The position numbers were made by a program, and so were the translations under genes. A DNA stretch of 8,156 bases from Acidobacteria subdivision 2 bacterium RH1 MAG20 (GTDB lineage Bacteria > Acidobacteriota > Terriglobia > Terriglobales > Acidobacteriaceae). The notes under the pieces are model-generated. The model made no database searches, had not been told where the DNA came from, and saw nothing but the letters and a program-made list of their open reading frames with translations. The stretch is from positions 1 through 8,156 of the forward strand of contig NFUO01000440.1 of assembly GCA_002197545.1 (NCBI GenBank), written 5' to 3'. Below are positions 1 to 5,914 of the stretch, in pieces (positions within the stretch are counted from its first letter, which is position 1; the number at the start of each line of letters is the position of its first letter).

Positions 1-2
1 AA

Positions 3-344
3 GACTGGAAGGTTGGACTGGTGCATATCCAGCCGGGAAGGCCGATGCAGAACGGACATGTCGAGAGCTTCCACGGAAGGCTGCGCGACGAATGCCTGAA
101 CGCGAGTTGGTTCCGCACGCTGAATGATGTACGAAGCACCCTGGCAAACTGGCGGCAGGAGTATAACTGCGAACGACCGCACAGCTCGCTCAACTACAGG
201 ACGCCGGAGGAGTTCCGGCTGAAGGCAGGCTATGCAAATGTGGAAAGCAAAGAACGCTTCCCACATTTACACAGCCTCGACGGCGGCTGCGAGGTAATCT
301 CGGAGCCAAACCAAAACCGGGAAACTCCAATTATCAGTGGTTGA
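3..344 (+). CDS. IS3-family transposase OrfB, C-terminal part (5' end outside window)
   Basis: This is the end of a DDE transposase that cuts and joins the ends of an IS3-family element. The frame is open from the window edge, so the true start lies upstream; an internal GTG at 21 is not the real start. The residues [20 protein letters not shown] match the last conserved block of the rve integrase core, where the glutamate at 63-65 is the third acidic residue of the DDE triad. It is followed by the usual [22 protein letters not shown] and [14 protein letters not shown] segments. The family is recognised from memory of these motifs. The terminal repeat of the element starts right after the stop codon. 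The C-terminus looks intact. Whether the element is active cannot be judged, since its left end, orfA and most of orfB lie outside. Confidence 0.93.
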   Translation, partial: DWKVGLVHIQPGRPMQNGHVESFHGRLRDECLNASWFRTLNDVRSTLANWRQEYNCERPHSSLNYRTPEEFRLKAGYANVESKERFPHLHSLDGGCEVISEPNQNRETPIISG

Positions 345-507
345 GAAAACGGGGGCAGGTCACACCGATCATGCCGTATAACTCGCGGGCACAGTTTGCG
401 CAGGTCACCCGCCCCAAAGGCAATAGGCCCGTCCGCGCGAAATGCTCTGACCAATTTCGCAATGTCCTGGGCTGAACCCCTTGAGTGAGACAGTTTTCCG
501 AAGACAC
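334..507 (-). pseudogene. Possible short ORF with a Cys-X2-Cys pair, cut by the IS3 end
   Basis: A 57-codon minus-strand frame opens with a GTG at 507, just past the TrbG-like stop. It includes QGVQPRTLRNW, then LPLGRVTCANCARELYGMIG, and then runs into the IS3 terminal repeat, where it stops. The first part could be a DNA-binding helix and the CxxC pair could be half of a zinc site; both are guesses from appearance. If it is real, the IS insertion at 362/363 removed its C-terminus. A second minus-strand frame over the same DNA (about 363-575, containing DRISTILKEKQRLEKTI) also looks protein-like but has no start until a TTG at 454. At most one of the two can be the real gene. I do not recognise either product. 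Confidence 0.22.
345..362 (+). repeat. Right terminal inverted repeat of the IS3-family element
   Basis: Directly after the transposase stop the sequence reads GAAAACGGGGGCAGGTCA. Its reverse complement starts TGACCTGCCCCC, the usual shape of IS3-family ends (5'-TG...CA-3' with a G/C run). The left repeat is not in the window, so the match cannot be confirmed and the 3-4 bp target duplication cannot be read. The end is placed at 362. Confidence 0.72.
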
Positions 508-516
508 AGTCGCCGT

Positions 517-948
517 TTAGTGTGATTGTCTTCTCAAGGCGTTGCTTCTCCTTGAGGATAGTCGATATTCGATCAGGAAGTCCACCGGCTGCGATTGATT
601 CGGAATGCCAGTGCCATCGCTTACCAACTCCAGCGTCACGTGCTGGCCCGATTTCGTCGCGATCAGGAGGTTCGACTGAGCAGCCTGTTTGGTGATGGGC
701 TTGACATAGACGTATTCCGGCTCACCCTCGTTGTGCTCGGCCTTGAACTCACCCGGACTGCCCAGAATGACGGACGTTACCTCCTCAGGCATCCGGATCG
801 TCGACTCAAACTCCGGCTGCAGATGCAGGACGGTGATTTCTCTTGGGTTGATGGTGATGGTGGCGACACGCGCTCCAACCGTTGCGTCCGTCGCGCTGAG
901 GCGCAGTGGAATCAGGAGTGCGATGGGAATGAGCCAGCGAAGCTTCAT
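517..948 (-). CDS. TrbG/VirB9/CagX-like protein, N-terminal domain only (shortened)
   Basis: The family forms the periplasmic part of the outer-membrane core of type IV secretion and conjugation systems. Start: ATG at 948 follows a GAGGAGG ribosome binding site and a hydrophobic signal-like segment (residues 1-19). Residues 30-128 carry the family's N-terminal beta domain: VTSVILGSPGEF, then EPEYVYVKPIT, then QSNLLIATKSGQHVTLELVS, and finally VDFLIEYR. After EYR (residue 129) the text turns into a short Arg/Ser-rich tail and stops at 143 residues, whereas complete members usually have about 250-300 and a second beta domain. The C-terminal domain is therefore missing, by frameshift or recombination. 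Its ATG overlaps the stop of the transglycosylase gene (ATGA), so the two are likely co-translated. The family call is firm for the N-terminal half; function of the short form is doubtful. Confidence 0.82.
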   Translation of the reverse strand: MKLRWLIPIALLIPLRLSATDATVGARVATITINPREITVLHLQPEFESTIRMPEEVTSVILGSPGEFKAEHNEGEPEYVYVKPITKQAAQSNLLIATKSGQHVTLELVSDGTGIPNQSQPVDFLIEYRLSSRRSNALRRQSH

Positions 949-1420
949 GGAATTGACCTCCTCGGCGGCCTCATGGCCGCATATTTGCGAATCATGAACT
1001 GCCGACGGACTGCCAGCACATAAGCCACAACATCTGGGTTGTGATGGTTCAATTGCTCCCTGGCGATACCATGGTCGCCCGCGTAGTAGGCCGCAGCGAC
1101 CAGGCGCAGATCCCCATGGAACTCCCACATCAATGCCGTCACGTAGCGCGTGCCCGCGGCGATGTTCTGCTCCACGTCGAAGGGTTTGAAGGCGCCGTAA
1201 CGCCGCGCTGTCGCCGGCATGAGCTGCATCAACCCGATCGCTCCCTTGCTCGAAAGTGCTAGCGGATTCCACCGCGATTCCACATCGATCAGCGCAGCGA
1301 CGAACTCAGGAGACACTCGATAGTGCGCAGCATATTGCCGAACGAATTGCCTCGCCGGCGACGGATCGATTTGACCCAGTGCAAATGGGGGAAGCAAGAG
1401 CAGAAGGAGTAGGCATCGCT

Positions 1421-1424
<4 letters not shown>
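945..1424 (-). CDS. Small exported lytic transglycosylase (SLT/VirB1-like)
   Basis: Predicted to cleave peptidoglycan glycan strands in the periplasm, the role VirB1-type enzymes play when a secretion or conjugation channel is built through the wall. The 159-residue protein starts at ATG 1424, preceded by GGAGGG. Residues 1-17 (MKRC, a run of seven leucines, then PPFALG) are a signal peptide. The SLT domain follows: catalytic Glu49 in VESRWNP, then GLMQLMPATARRYG with GLMQ at 64-67, the N-terminal half of the usual substrate groove, and AAYYAG at 111-116, in place of the common AAYNAG. A short basic tail ends the protein. Its ATG overlaps the MoxR stop and its stop overlaps the TrbG-like start, each as ATGA. 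This context supports a VirB1-like role over general wall turnover; that part is inference. Confidence 0.93.
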
Positions 1425-2662
<1,238 letters not shown>

Positions 2663-2724
2663 TTACAATCTGCATCAGGAGTGATCCACTTTCCTGGAAC
2701 CGGCGCCGAAAAAGGAGATAGCAG

Positions 2725-2753
2725 TTGACATGTTCGCAGGAATCTCATATAAG
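2725..2753 (+). promoter_or_regulatory. Sigma70-type promoter for the 2917-4219 cassette
   Basis: TTGACA at 2725-2730 is a perfect -35 box and TATAAG at 2748-2753 a 5-of-6 match to the -10 box, with the ideal 17-bp spacer. Transcription would start near 2760, leaving an untranslated leader of roughly 155 nt before the ATG at 2917. No other reading explains this pair, but no experiment backs it. Confidence 0.7.
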
Positions 2754-2796
2754 TTCACATCGTACCTGCTGACTTTGAAGAGGAGAACGTAGCATA

Positions 2797-2808
2797 ATGG
2801 CCTGTTAG
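2797..2808 (+). other. Possible three-codon leader ORF (Met-Ala-Cys-stop)
   Basis: In the leader, AGGAG at 2781-2785 lies 11 bases before ATG GCC TGT TAG. The ORF has a ribosome binding site yet encodes only three residues. It could be a minimal translated leader that affects folding of the RNA right after it, or chance. Confidence 0.2.
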
Positions 2809-2908
2809 CAACCGCCGACAGGTTAGAAACTACCTGAAGCTGCCGGACCTAGGCAACCCGCCAGCAGGCAAGCTGCATCGTCGGCCCTCTCCGATTCTCC
2901 GAAAGGAG
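2801..2908 (+). promoter_or_regulatory. Foldable leader RNA with a hairpin over the ribosome binding site
   Basis: Several paired segments can be read by eye. GCCGAC (2814-2819) pairs with GTCGGC (2880-2885) and could close a multibranch. Inside are CAGGT (2819-2823) with ACCTG (2832-2836), TGCC (2841-2844) with GGCA (2852-2855), and GCAG (2864-2867) with CTGC (2873-2876). Then CTCC-GAAA-GGAG (2897-2908) forms a tetraloop hairpin that buries the ribosome binding site. A second CTCC at 2889-2892 could pair with the same GGAG. This layout resembles a translation-control leader, but I do not recognise a known riboswitch class, and individual stems of 4-6 bp can occur by chance. Confidence 0.35.
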
Positions 2909-2916
2909 TCTATTGC

Positions 2917-3582
2917 ATGATACCGATCTGCATTGTGTATTTCGCGAATATCTGGACCTCCGTCCTTGTGCCCATTTGGACCTGGTGGGTCAACACCTGG
3001 AAGCAATGCACCCAGCAGAGCTGCAACTGGTGGTGCCTATGCTGCAATAAATGGTTCTGTTGGGTCGTTCTGATCATCGTCGCAACCGTCATCCTCGTTC
3101 CGACGAGCCTCTTTTTGATCGTACTTGGGGGCGTGATCTGCTTTAGCGTGATGATCACGATAATACTGTGCGGCATACTAATATGTATACCCAATGCTTT
3201 CTTCATGTTGTGGGTGGGCCATAGCAAATTGACATGGTCCGAACTCTACAACCAGTGCCTGAGCTTCTGTATTGGCTCCAACAAGACTCCTTCCGGCAGC
3301 GGCACAACTACCCCCACAATGTTCACGATCGGCGGCAGCTTGAACACTCTCTGCCAGGGCGAGGTGGAGTTGACCCTCAATCCACAGGGTCAGCCCAGTC
3401 AGACCCAGACTTTTCCCAGCGGTTCCTTTACATTTGCCCAGCCCGTCCCAAATGGAACGAAATATGAGGTAACGGCGTTAGATATACCTCCCTGCAGATG
3501 CAACGTCACAAACCCGTCGGGTACGGTGACCGGCGCCAACATCACGAATGTGCAGGTCTTTTGCAGTCCAAACAATAAATAG
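2917..3582 (+). CDS. Unrecognised Trp/Cys-rich membrane protein with a beta-rich C-terminal domain
   Basis: Function unknown. The 221-residue protein starts at ATG 2917 with AGGAG nine bases upstream. Residues 1-50 are very rich in Trp and Cys (for example CNWWCLCCNKWFCW at 36-49). Residues 49-92 form two closely spaced membrane helices. A Ser/Thr/Gly linker (about 121-135) leads to a compact domain, residues 137-217: FTIGGSLNTLCQGEVELTL, then SGSFTFAQPVPNGTKYEVTA, and CNVTNPSGTVTGANITNVQV followed by Phe-Cys-Ser. That pattern is familiar from Ig-like or prealbumin-like repeats of bacterial surface proteins. Four cysteines (146, 193, 195, 216) could form disulfides if the domain is exported. 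The gene looks lower in GC than the flanks. The layout suggests an anchored surface or periplasmic module; no catalytic motif is seen. It follows a strong promoter and foldable leader and heads a three-gene run. Confidence 0.82.
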   Translation: MIPICIVYFANIWTSVLVPIWTWWVNTWKQCTQQSCNWWCLCCNKWFCWVVLIIVATVILVPTSLFLIVLGGVICFSVMITIILCGILICIPNAFFMLWVGHSKLTWSELYNQCLSFCIGSNKTPSGSGTTTPTMFTIGGSLNTLCQGEVELTLNPQGQPSQTQTFPSGSFTFAQPVPNGTKYEVTALDIPPCRCNVTNPSGTVTGANITNVQVFCSPNNK

Positions 3583-3599
3583 TGATCTGACTGATTCGC

Positions 3600-4085
3600 A
3601 TGGCTACTCTGCTCCAACGAATATCGCAGCCGATCGCAGATCTCACATCTGGCGTTCTAAGGGAACTGCGGACGAAGTACGCTCGCCCCACAAGCCCTGC
3701 AGGCACGGACTCTCTCGTGCTGACAGAGCCCGAAGACCTGGATCGCCTTACCACATGGTTCTGGACGCTGATCCCCCAATCACCTGTGGTAATTTTGCTG
3801 CCCGGCGTCGAAAGCGATGAGGCCAAAAGTTGGGAGGAGCAAATCAACAGGCTTACATCCGATTGCGGCTGTGTGCTTGGCGCCTGGTTCGTTACCGGAA
3901 CGCTCCTCGCCTGCTGTATTTTAGCGCTGCTGGCGGGCAGAACGCGGTTGTGGGCACCGAGTCTATGGCAGGGTGTGGGACTCTGCGTCTGCGCCGGAGT
4001 CGTCGGAAAGGCCATTGGCTTATTTCACAAGATGCGTGTCTTGGCCGCATTGGCGAGAAAGTTGAAGGCTAGAGCGGTTCCATAA
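3600..4085 (+). CDS. Unrecognised small membrane protein with two C-terminal helices
   Basis: Function unknown; I do not recognise the family. The 161-residue protein lies 17 bases after the Trp/Cys-rich gene, on the same strand. Start ATG 3600 has no clear ribosome binding site, so it may depend on translation of the gene before it. Residues 1-85 look soluble, with an acidic patch (LTEPEDLDRL at 41-50) and a hydrophobic beta-like strand SPVVILLPGV at 61-70. Two membrane segments follow at about 89-112 and 120-143, both containing cysteines, then a basic tail (HKMRVLAALARKLKAR) expected in the cytoplasm. The stop codon overlaps the ATG of the next small ORF. Codon pattern and length make it a likely real gene. 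Confidence 0.7.
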   Translation: MATLLQRISQPIADLTSGVLRELRTKYARPTSPAGTDSLVLTEPEDLDRLTTWFWTLIPQSPVVILLPGVESDEAKSWEEQINRLTSDCGCVLGAWFVTGTLLACCILALLAGRTRLWAPSLWQGVGLCVCAGVVGKAIGLFHKMRVLAALARKLKARAVP

Positions 4086-4219
4086 TGAACGCGTCATTTG
4101 AAGCGCTGCGCTGGAAGGAATCGGTCGACCAGGGCGGCAAGGCAGCCACGCGCTTGGTCTCCGGAATCATTCCCTTGTTCGTCATCGAAGAGTGGGATTA
4201 TTGCGGAGGGGCTACCTAA
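4085..4219 (+). CDS. Small ORF (44 residues), translationally coupled to the gene before it
   Basis: The ATG at 4085 shares a base with the TAA stop of the previous gene (TAATG), the arrangement typical of coupled translation. The product begins MNASFEALRWKES, has one short hydrophobic stretch (SGIIPLFVI, about 26-34) and ends EEWDYCGGAT before TAA at 4217-4219. It is not recognised. It may be a real small partner of the two membrane proteins, or the surviving N-terminus of a longer gene truncated by the rearrangement to its right. The coupling is the main argument that it is translated. Confidence 0.45.
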   Translation: MNASFEALRWKESVDQGGKAATRLVSGIIPLFVIEEWDYCGGAT

Positions 4220-4243
4220 TAAGCCTGAGATAATATCCGTAAG

Positions 4244-4263
4244 CGAAAACACCGGAGTTTTCG
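4244..4263. terminator. Hairpin after the cassette, possible terminator
   Basis: CGAAAAC (4244-4250) and GTTTTCG (4257-4263) form a perfect 7-bp stem around a 6-base loop, 24 bases after the last stop codon. There is no T-run behind it on the plus strand and the stem is A/T-rich, so termination would be weak. Confidence 0.3.
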
Positions 4264-4372
4264 TAACTTAGCCAATTAATCGAAGCACTGTAAATTCACA
4301 TGTCAACTACACGGCAACAGCTACCACAAGTAGTTACGCGCAAGGTCTTGCTTCTATGGGAGTCTATGTAAG

Positions 4373-4382
4373 TAATCGATTA
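4373..4382. repeat. 10-bp perfect palindrome beside the IS481 end
   Basis: TAATCGATTA is fully self-complementary and sits just before the IS481 left end at about 4385. A related TTAATCGAA occurs near 4276. It could be a protein-binding site or part of the insertion target; nothing decides between these. The rest of 4220-4384 contains no gene I can see. Confidence 0.3.
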
Positions 4383-4384
4383 GT

Positions 4385-4578
4385 TGTTTAGTCCCGGCAT
4401 TTGATGGTGCATACTTTTCTGAGCGTGAGAAGGAGGCACTATGGGACAGGTTCTACACCGGAGCGCCACGACGACAGAGGCGATCCGTCGAGCGATACAG
4501 CATAGTCAAGAGAGCATGAGGGCGCTGGCTCGGCGGCATGGCATCAACCCAAAGACCGTGGCCAAGTGGAAAAAGCGC
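4385..4578 (+). mobile_element. Left end of an IS481-family element, truncated
   Basis: The element end starts near 4385 with TGTTTAGTCCCGGCA, and the transposase ATG at 4441 follows a strong AGGAGG site. The readable protein is MGQVLHRSATTTEAIRRAIQ, then HSQESMRALARRHGINPKTV and AKWKKR. This is the N-terminal helix-turn-helix DNA-binding part of IS481-family DDE transposases, recognised from memory. At 4575-4578 the match ends abruptly and antisense IS21 sequence begins, so the catalytic domain is lost. The nominal frame continues to 4650, but those residues are read from the foreign DNA. Confidence 0.8.
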
Positions 4579-4838
4579 TGCTCCACATACTGCCGCACCG
4601 TTCGCTCGGCTGCCGTGCAATCCGGAACCTCGCGCCGAATGCGCTCATAAATGCGTCGGGCCGTGTGGCGCTGCTTGCGCGGAGCCTTGCGATCCGCCTC
4701 CAGAATCGCGTTGATGAAATCCGCTGCCGGAGCCAGCCTCACATGCGGGCGCCGATTCTTCTTCCGCCGCGCCGGAACGGCGCTGCCCAATGCTTCCCGC
4801 ACCATCCGGCGGTGTACGCCCAGCTTCTGCGCCACGCC
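4575..4838 (-). pseudogene. IS21-family transposase IstA, N-terminal fragment
   Basis: On the minus strand the piece reads GVAQKLGVHRRMVREALGSA, followed by a basic/proline linker, LAPAADFINAILEADRKAPR, KQRHTARRIYERIRREVPDC and ERTVRQYVEQR. This is the helix-turn-helix and linker region at the N-terminus of IS21 IstA proteins. The true start is missing, because the match begins inside the first helical domain where the integrase fragment takes over. The DDE domain is missing too, because the match ends at the IS481 junction. It has the same orientation as, and lies upstream of, the istB fragment at 2435-2662, in the natural istA-istB order. Confidence 0.83.
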
Positions 4839-4937
4839 CAGATCTCGACCACGATGAACGTGTACGGAAACGCCTTGATGACGGCCAAGCGTGAGGCCAA
4901 CAGCAAGGTGGTCAGGATGGCACTGAGGAGCGCATAA
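4824..4937 (+). pseudogene. Tyrosine recombinase (integrase), C-terminal fragment
   Basis: The last 38 codons read LLRHAQISTTMNVYGNALMT followed by AKREANSKVVRMALRSA and a stop. LRHA-x-I-x-TTMNVYG is the typical end of phage-type integrases: the histidine of the LGH/LRH motif, then the tyrosine nucleophile (here in NVYG). Everything upstream in the frame comes from antisense IS21 DNA, so the arm-binding and core domains are missing and the fragment cannot act. Its position 97 bp from a tRNA 3' fragment fits an island integrase next to its attachment site. Confidence 0.8.
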
Positions 4938-4996
4938 CCATGCAAAGAAACCCGCAGACATAGCCAGAAAACCCCTCGGCGTGTGGAGAGGCGCTG

Positions 4997-5016
4997 TTAT
5001 TTGGGGTTATCTGGGG
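4997..5016. repeat. Tandem 10-bp direct repeat between integrase and tRNA fragment
   Basis: TTATTTGGGG (4997-5006) is followed at once by TTATCTGGGG (5007-5016), one mismatch in ten. A 10-bp period puts both copies on the same face of the helix. Position beside the attachment site fits integrase arm-type binding sites; this is inference. Confidence 0.4.
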
Positions 5017-5033
5017 TTGGCCTTGCGGCTAAG

Positions 5034-5078
5034 TGGTTGCGGGGGCTGGATTTGAACCAGCGACCTTTGGGTTATGAG
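5034..5078 (-). tRNA. tRNA(CAU) 3' fragment: attachment-site half
   Basis: Read on the minus strand, 45 bases fit tRNA positions 32-76 exactly. The anticodon loop is CTCATAA, with CAT at 5074-5076. It is followed by the 3' anticodon strand CCCAA, variable loop AGGTC, T stem GCTGG, T loop TTCAAAT, T stem CCAGC, acceptor strand CCCCGCA, A73 and an encoded CCA. The CAU anticodon means elongator Met, initiator Met or Ile2; the identity cannot be settled without the 5' half. Immediately 5' of the loop the sequence (GCGCGGTCA) cannot pair with CCCAA, so the gene is cut at the loop edge. A cut there is what tyrosine recombinases leave when they integrate into a tRNA gene and carry a copy of the 3' part. 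It is not a functional tRNA gene. Confidence 0.85.
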
Positions 5079-5128
5079 TGACCGCGCAATCGCGTATGTT
5101 GTTGACTCTAAGGCACGAATGGCGACTT

Positions 5129-5181
5129 AAAAGTACGCAAAAGTACGGGCTGGACAGCCTATTGGGAGTCGATTGGGAGTC
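5129..5181. repeat. Two pairs of short direct repeats beside the attachment site
   Basis: AAAAGTACG occurs at 5129-5137 and 5139-5147 (10-bp period), and ATTGGGAGTC at 5161-5170 and 5172-5181 (11-bp period). Both periods are close to one helical turn. They may be arm-type integrase sites or operator sites. Apart from these repeats and the promoter, 5079-5276 contains no gene I can support. Confidence 0.4.
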
Positions 5182-5268
5182 TGTTTCGACAGTTGGTTTT
5201 GCTGCCCAATGGTTGCGGCCAATTCTCCAAACGCTGCAACGAGCAAACCCACGCTCTCACTGAGACGC

Positions 5269-5304
5269 TTCCAAAGTGTCAGAAATCGATGTATACTTCT
5301 GACA
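5269..5304 (+). promoter_or_regulatory. Promoter and operator of the toxin-antitoxin operon
   Basis: TGTCAGAA (5277-5284) and TTCTGACA (5297-5304) are a perfect 8-bp inverted repeat separated by 12 bp. The spacer consists of two palindromes side by side, ATCGAT and GTATAC. The -10 box TATACT (5292-5297) lies in the spacer and touches the right arm; a weak -35 box TTCCAA (5269-5274) sits 17 bp upstream. A dimer bound here would block RNA polymerase. AbiEi-type antitoxins are known to repress their own promoter by binding inverted repeats, so autoregulation is the natural reading. Confidence 0.65.
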
Positions 5305-5317
5305 GTACAGGTAACGC

Positions 5318-5914
5318 ATGGAACGCCTCACAGAAGCCATTCTCGAAAAAACGACCGTGCTGCCCGAGGGTATGCCGATCTCTGCCAAGATGCTGCTGCA
5401 TCTCGGCAACAGGGCGGCCCTTGACCAGGCGCTCTCCCGGCTCGTGCGTCGTGGCAAACTCCTGAGAGCCGGGCGGGGAGTGTACGTGTCCCCCGTCGCA
5501 AGTCGCTTTGGGAGCCGGGCGCCTTCCGTGGAGAAGGTGGTTGAGGAGCTGTCCCGTCAGCGCGGAGAGACGGTCGTCCCTTCAGGTGCCAGCTCTGCCA
5601 ACGCTCTTGGATTGACGACGCAGGTGCCAACCCGAACCGTCTATTCAACTTCCGGGAAGAGCCGGAAATTCACTTTGGGCAAGCAGATCGTCCACCTACA
5701 GCACGTACCGGCGTGGCAGCTCACCCTTGCCAAAGATCCCGCTGGGGAGATCATTCGCGCTCTCGCATGGGCTGGCCCGGAGAAGGTCCACCAGGCGTTG
5801 AAGGAGATCGAGACCAGAGTCCCGCGTTCTGAATTTCAGCGCATATCCCAACAAAGCTCACGGTTGCCGCTCTGGTTAGCAACCGCACTGAGTGGGACAG
5901 GAAACTATGCCTGA
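5318..5914 (+). CDS. AbiEi-like antitoxin of a type IV toxin-antitoxin system (DUF6088 type)
   Basis: Predicted to counter the nucleotidyltransferase toxin encoded next to it and to repress the shared promoter. In type IV systems the antitoxin does not bind the toxin but opposes its effect. The 198-residue protein starts at ATG 5318, with a weak CAGG site ahead. Residues 1-65 are a winged helix: ISAKMLLHLGNRAALDQALS, then RLVRRGKLLRAGRGVYV as recognition helix and wing. Residues 66-198 form the antitoxin domain, with RAPSVEKVVEEL, VVPSGASSANALGLTTQVP and GEIIRALAWAGP, the pattern I know from DUF6088/AbiEi proteins. The 8-bp overlap with the toxin ATG and the inverted repeat at the promoter support the pairing. 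Length is usual for the short AbiEi type. Confidence 0.87.
   Translation: MERLTEAILEKTTVLPEGMPISAKMLLHLGNRAALDQALSRLVRRGKLLRAGRGVYVSPVASRFGSRAPSVEKVVEELSRQRGETVVPSGASSANALGLTTQVPTRTVYSTSGKSRKFTLGKQIVHLQHVPAWQLTLAKDPAGEIIRALAWAGPEKVHQALKEIETRVPRSEFQRISQQSSRLPLWLATALSGTGNYA

Noticed and set aside
595..1023. Plus-strand open frame of 142 codons
   Set aside because: It lies antisense to the TrbG-like and transglycosylase genes, which have family motifs and ribosome binding sites; its own translation is Arg-rich and motif-free, typical of a shadow frame.
949..1272. N-terminal extension of the TrbG-like frame to a start at 1272
   Set aside because: The added 108 residues come from the transglycosylase gene read out of frame; ATG 948 has a strong GAGGAGG site and opens a signal-like segment.
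2801..2900. Known c-di-GMP (GEMM) or similar riboswitch
   Set aside because: I compared the remembered GEMM core with the leader and the conserved segments do not line up; only a general foldable leader can be claimed.
4566..4823. Integrase gene extending left to 4566
   Set aside because: This part of the frame is antisense IS21 DNA with no recombinase motifs; only 4824-4937 resembles an integrase.
4506..4961. One long minus-strand gene of 151 codons
   Set aside because: Only the middle part matches IstA; both ends are antisense IS481 and integrase sequence, so the frame is open by chance across a mosaic.
5078..5263. Plus-strand frame of 61 codons after the tRNA fragment
   Set aside because: It covers the two direct-repeat pairs and shows no motif; a regulatory or attachment role explains the DNA better.
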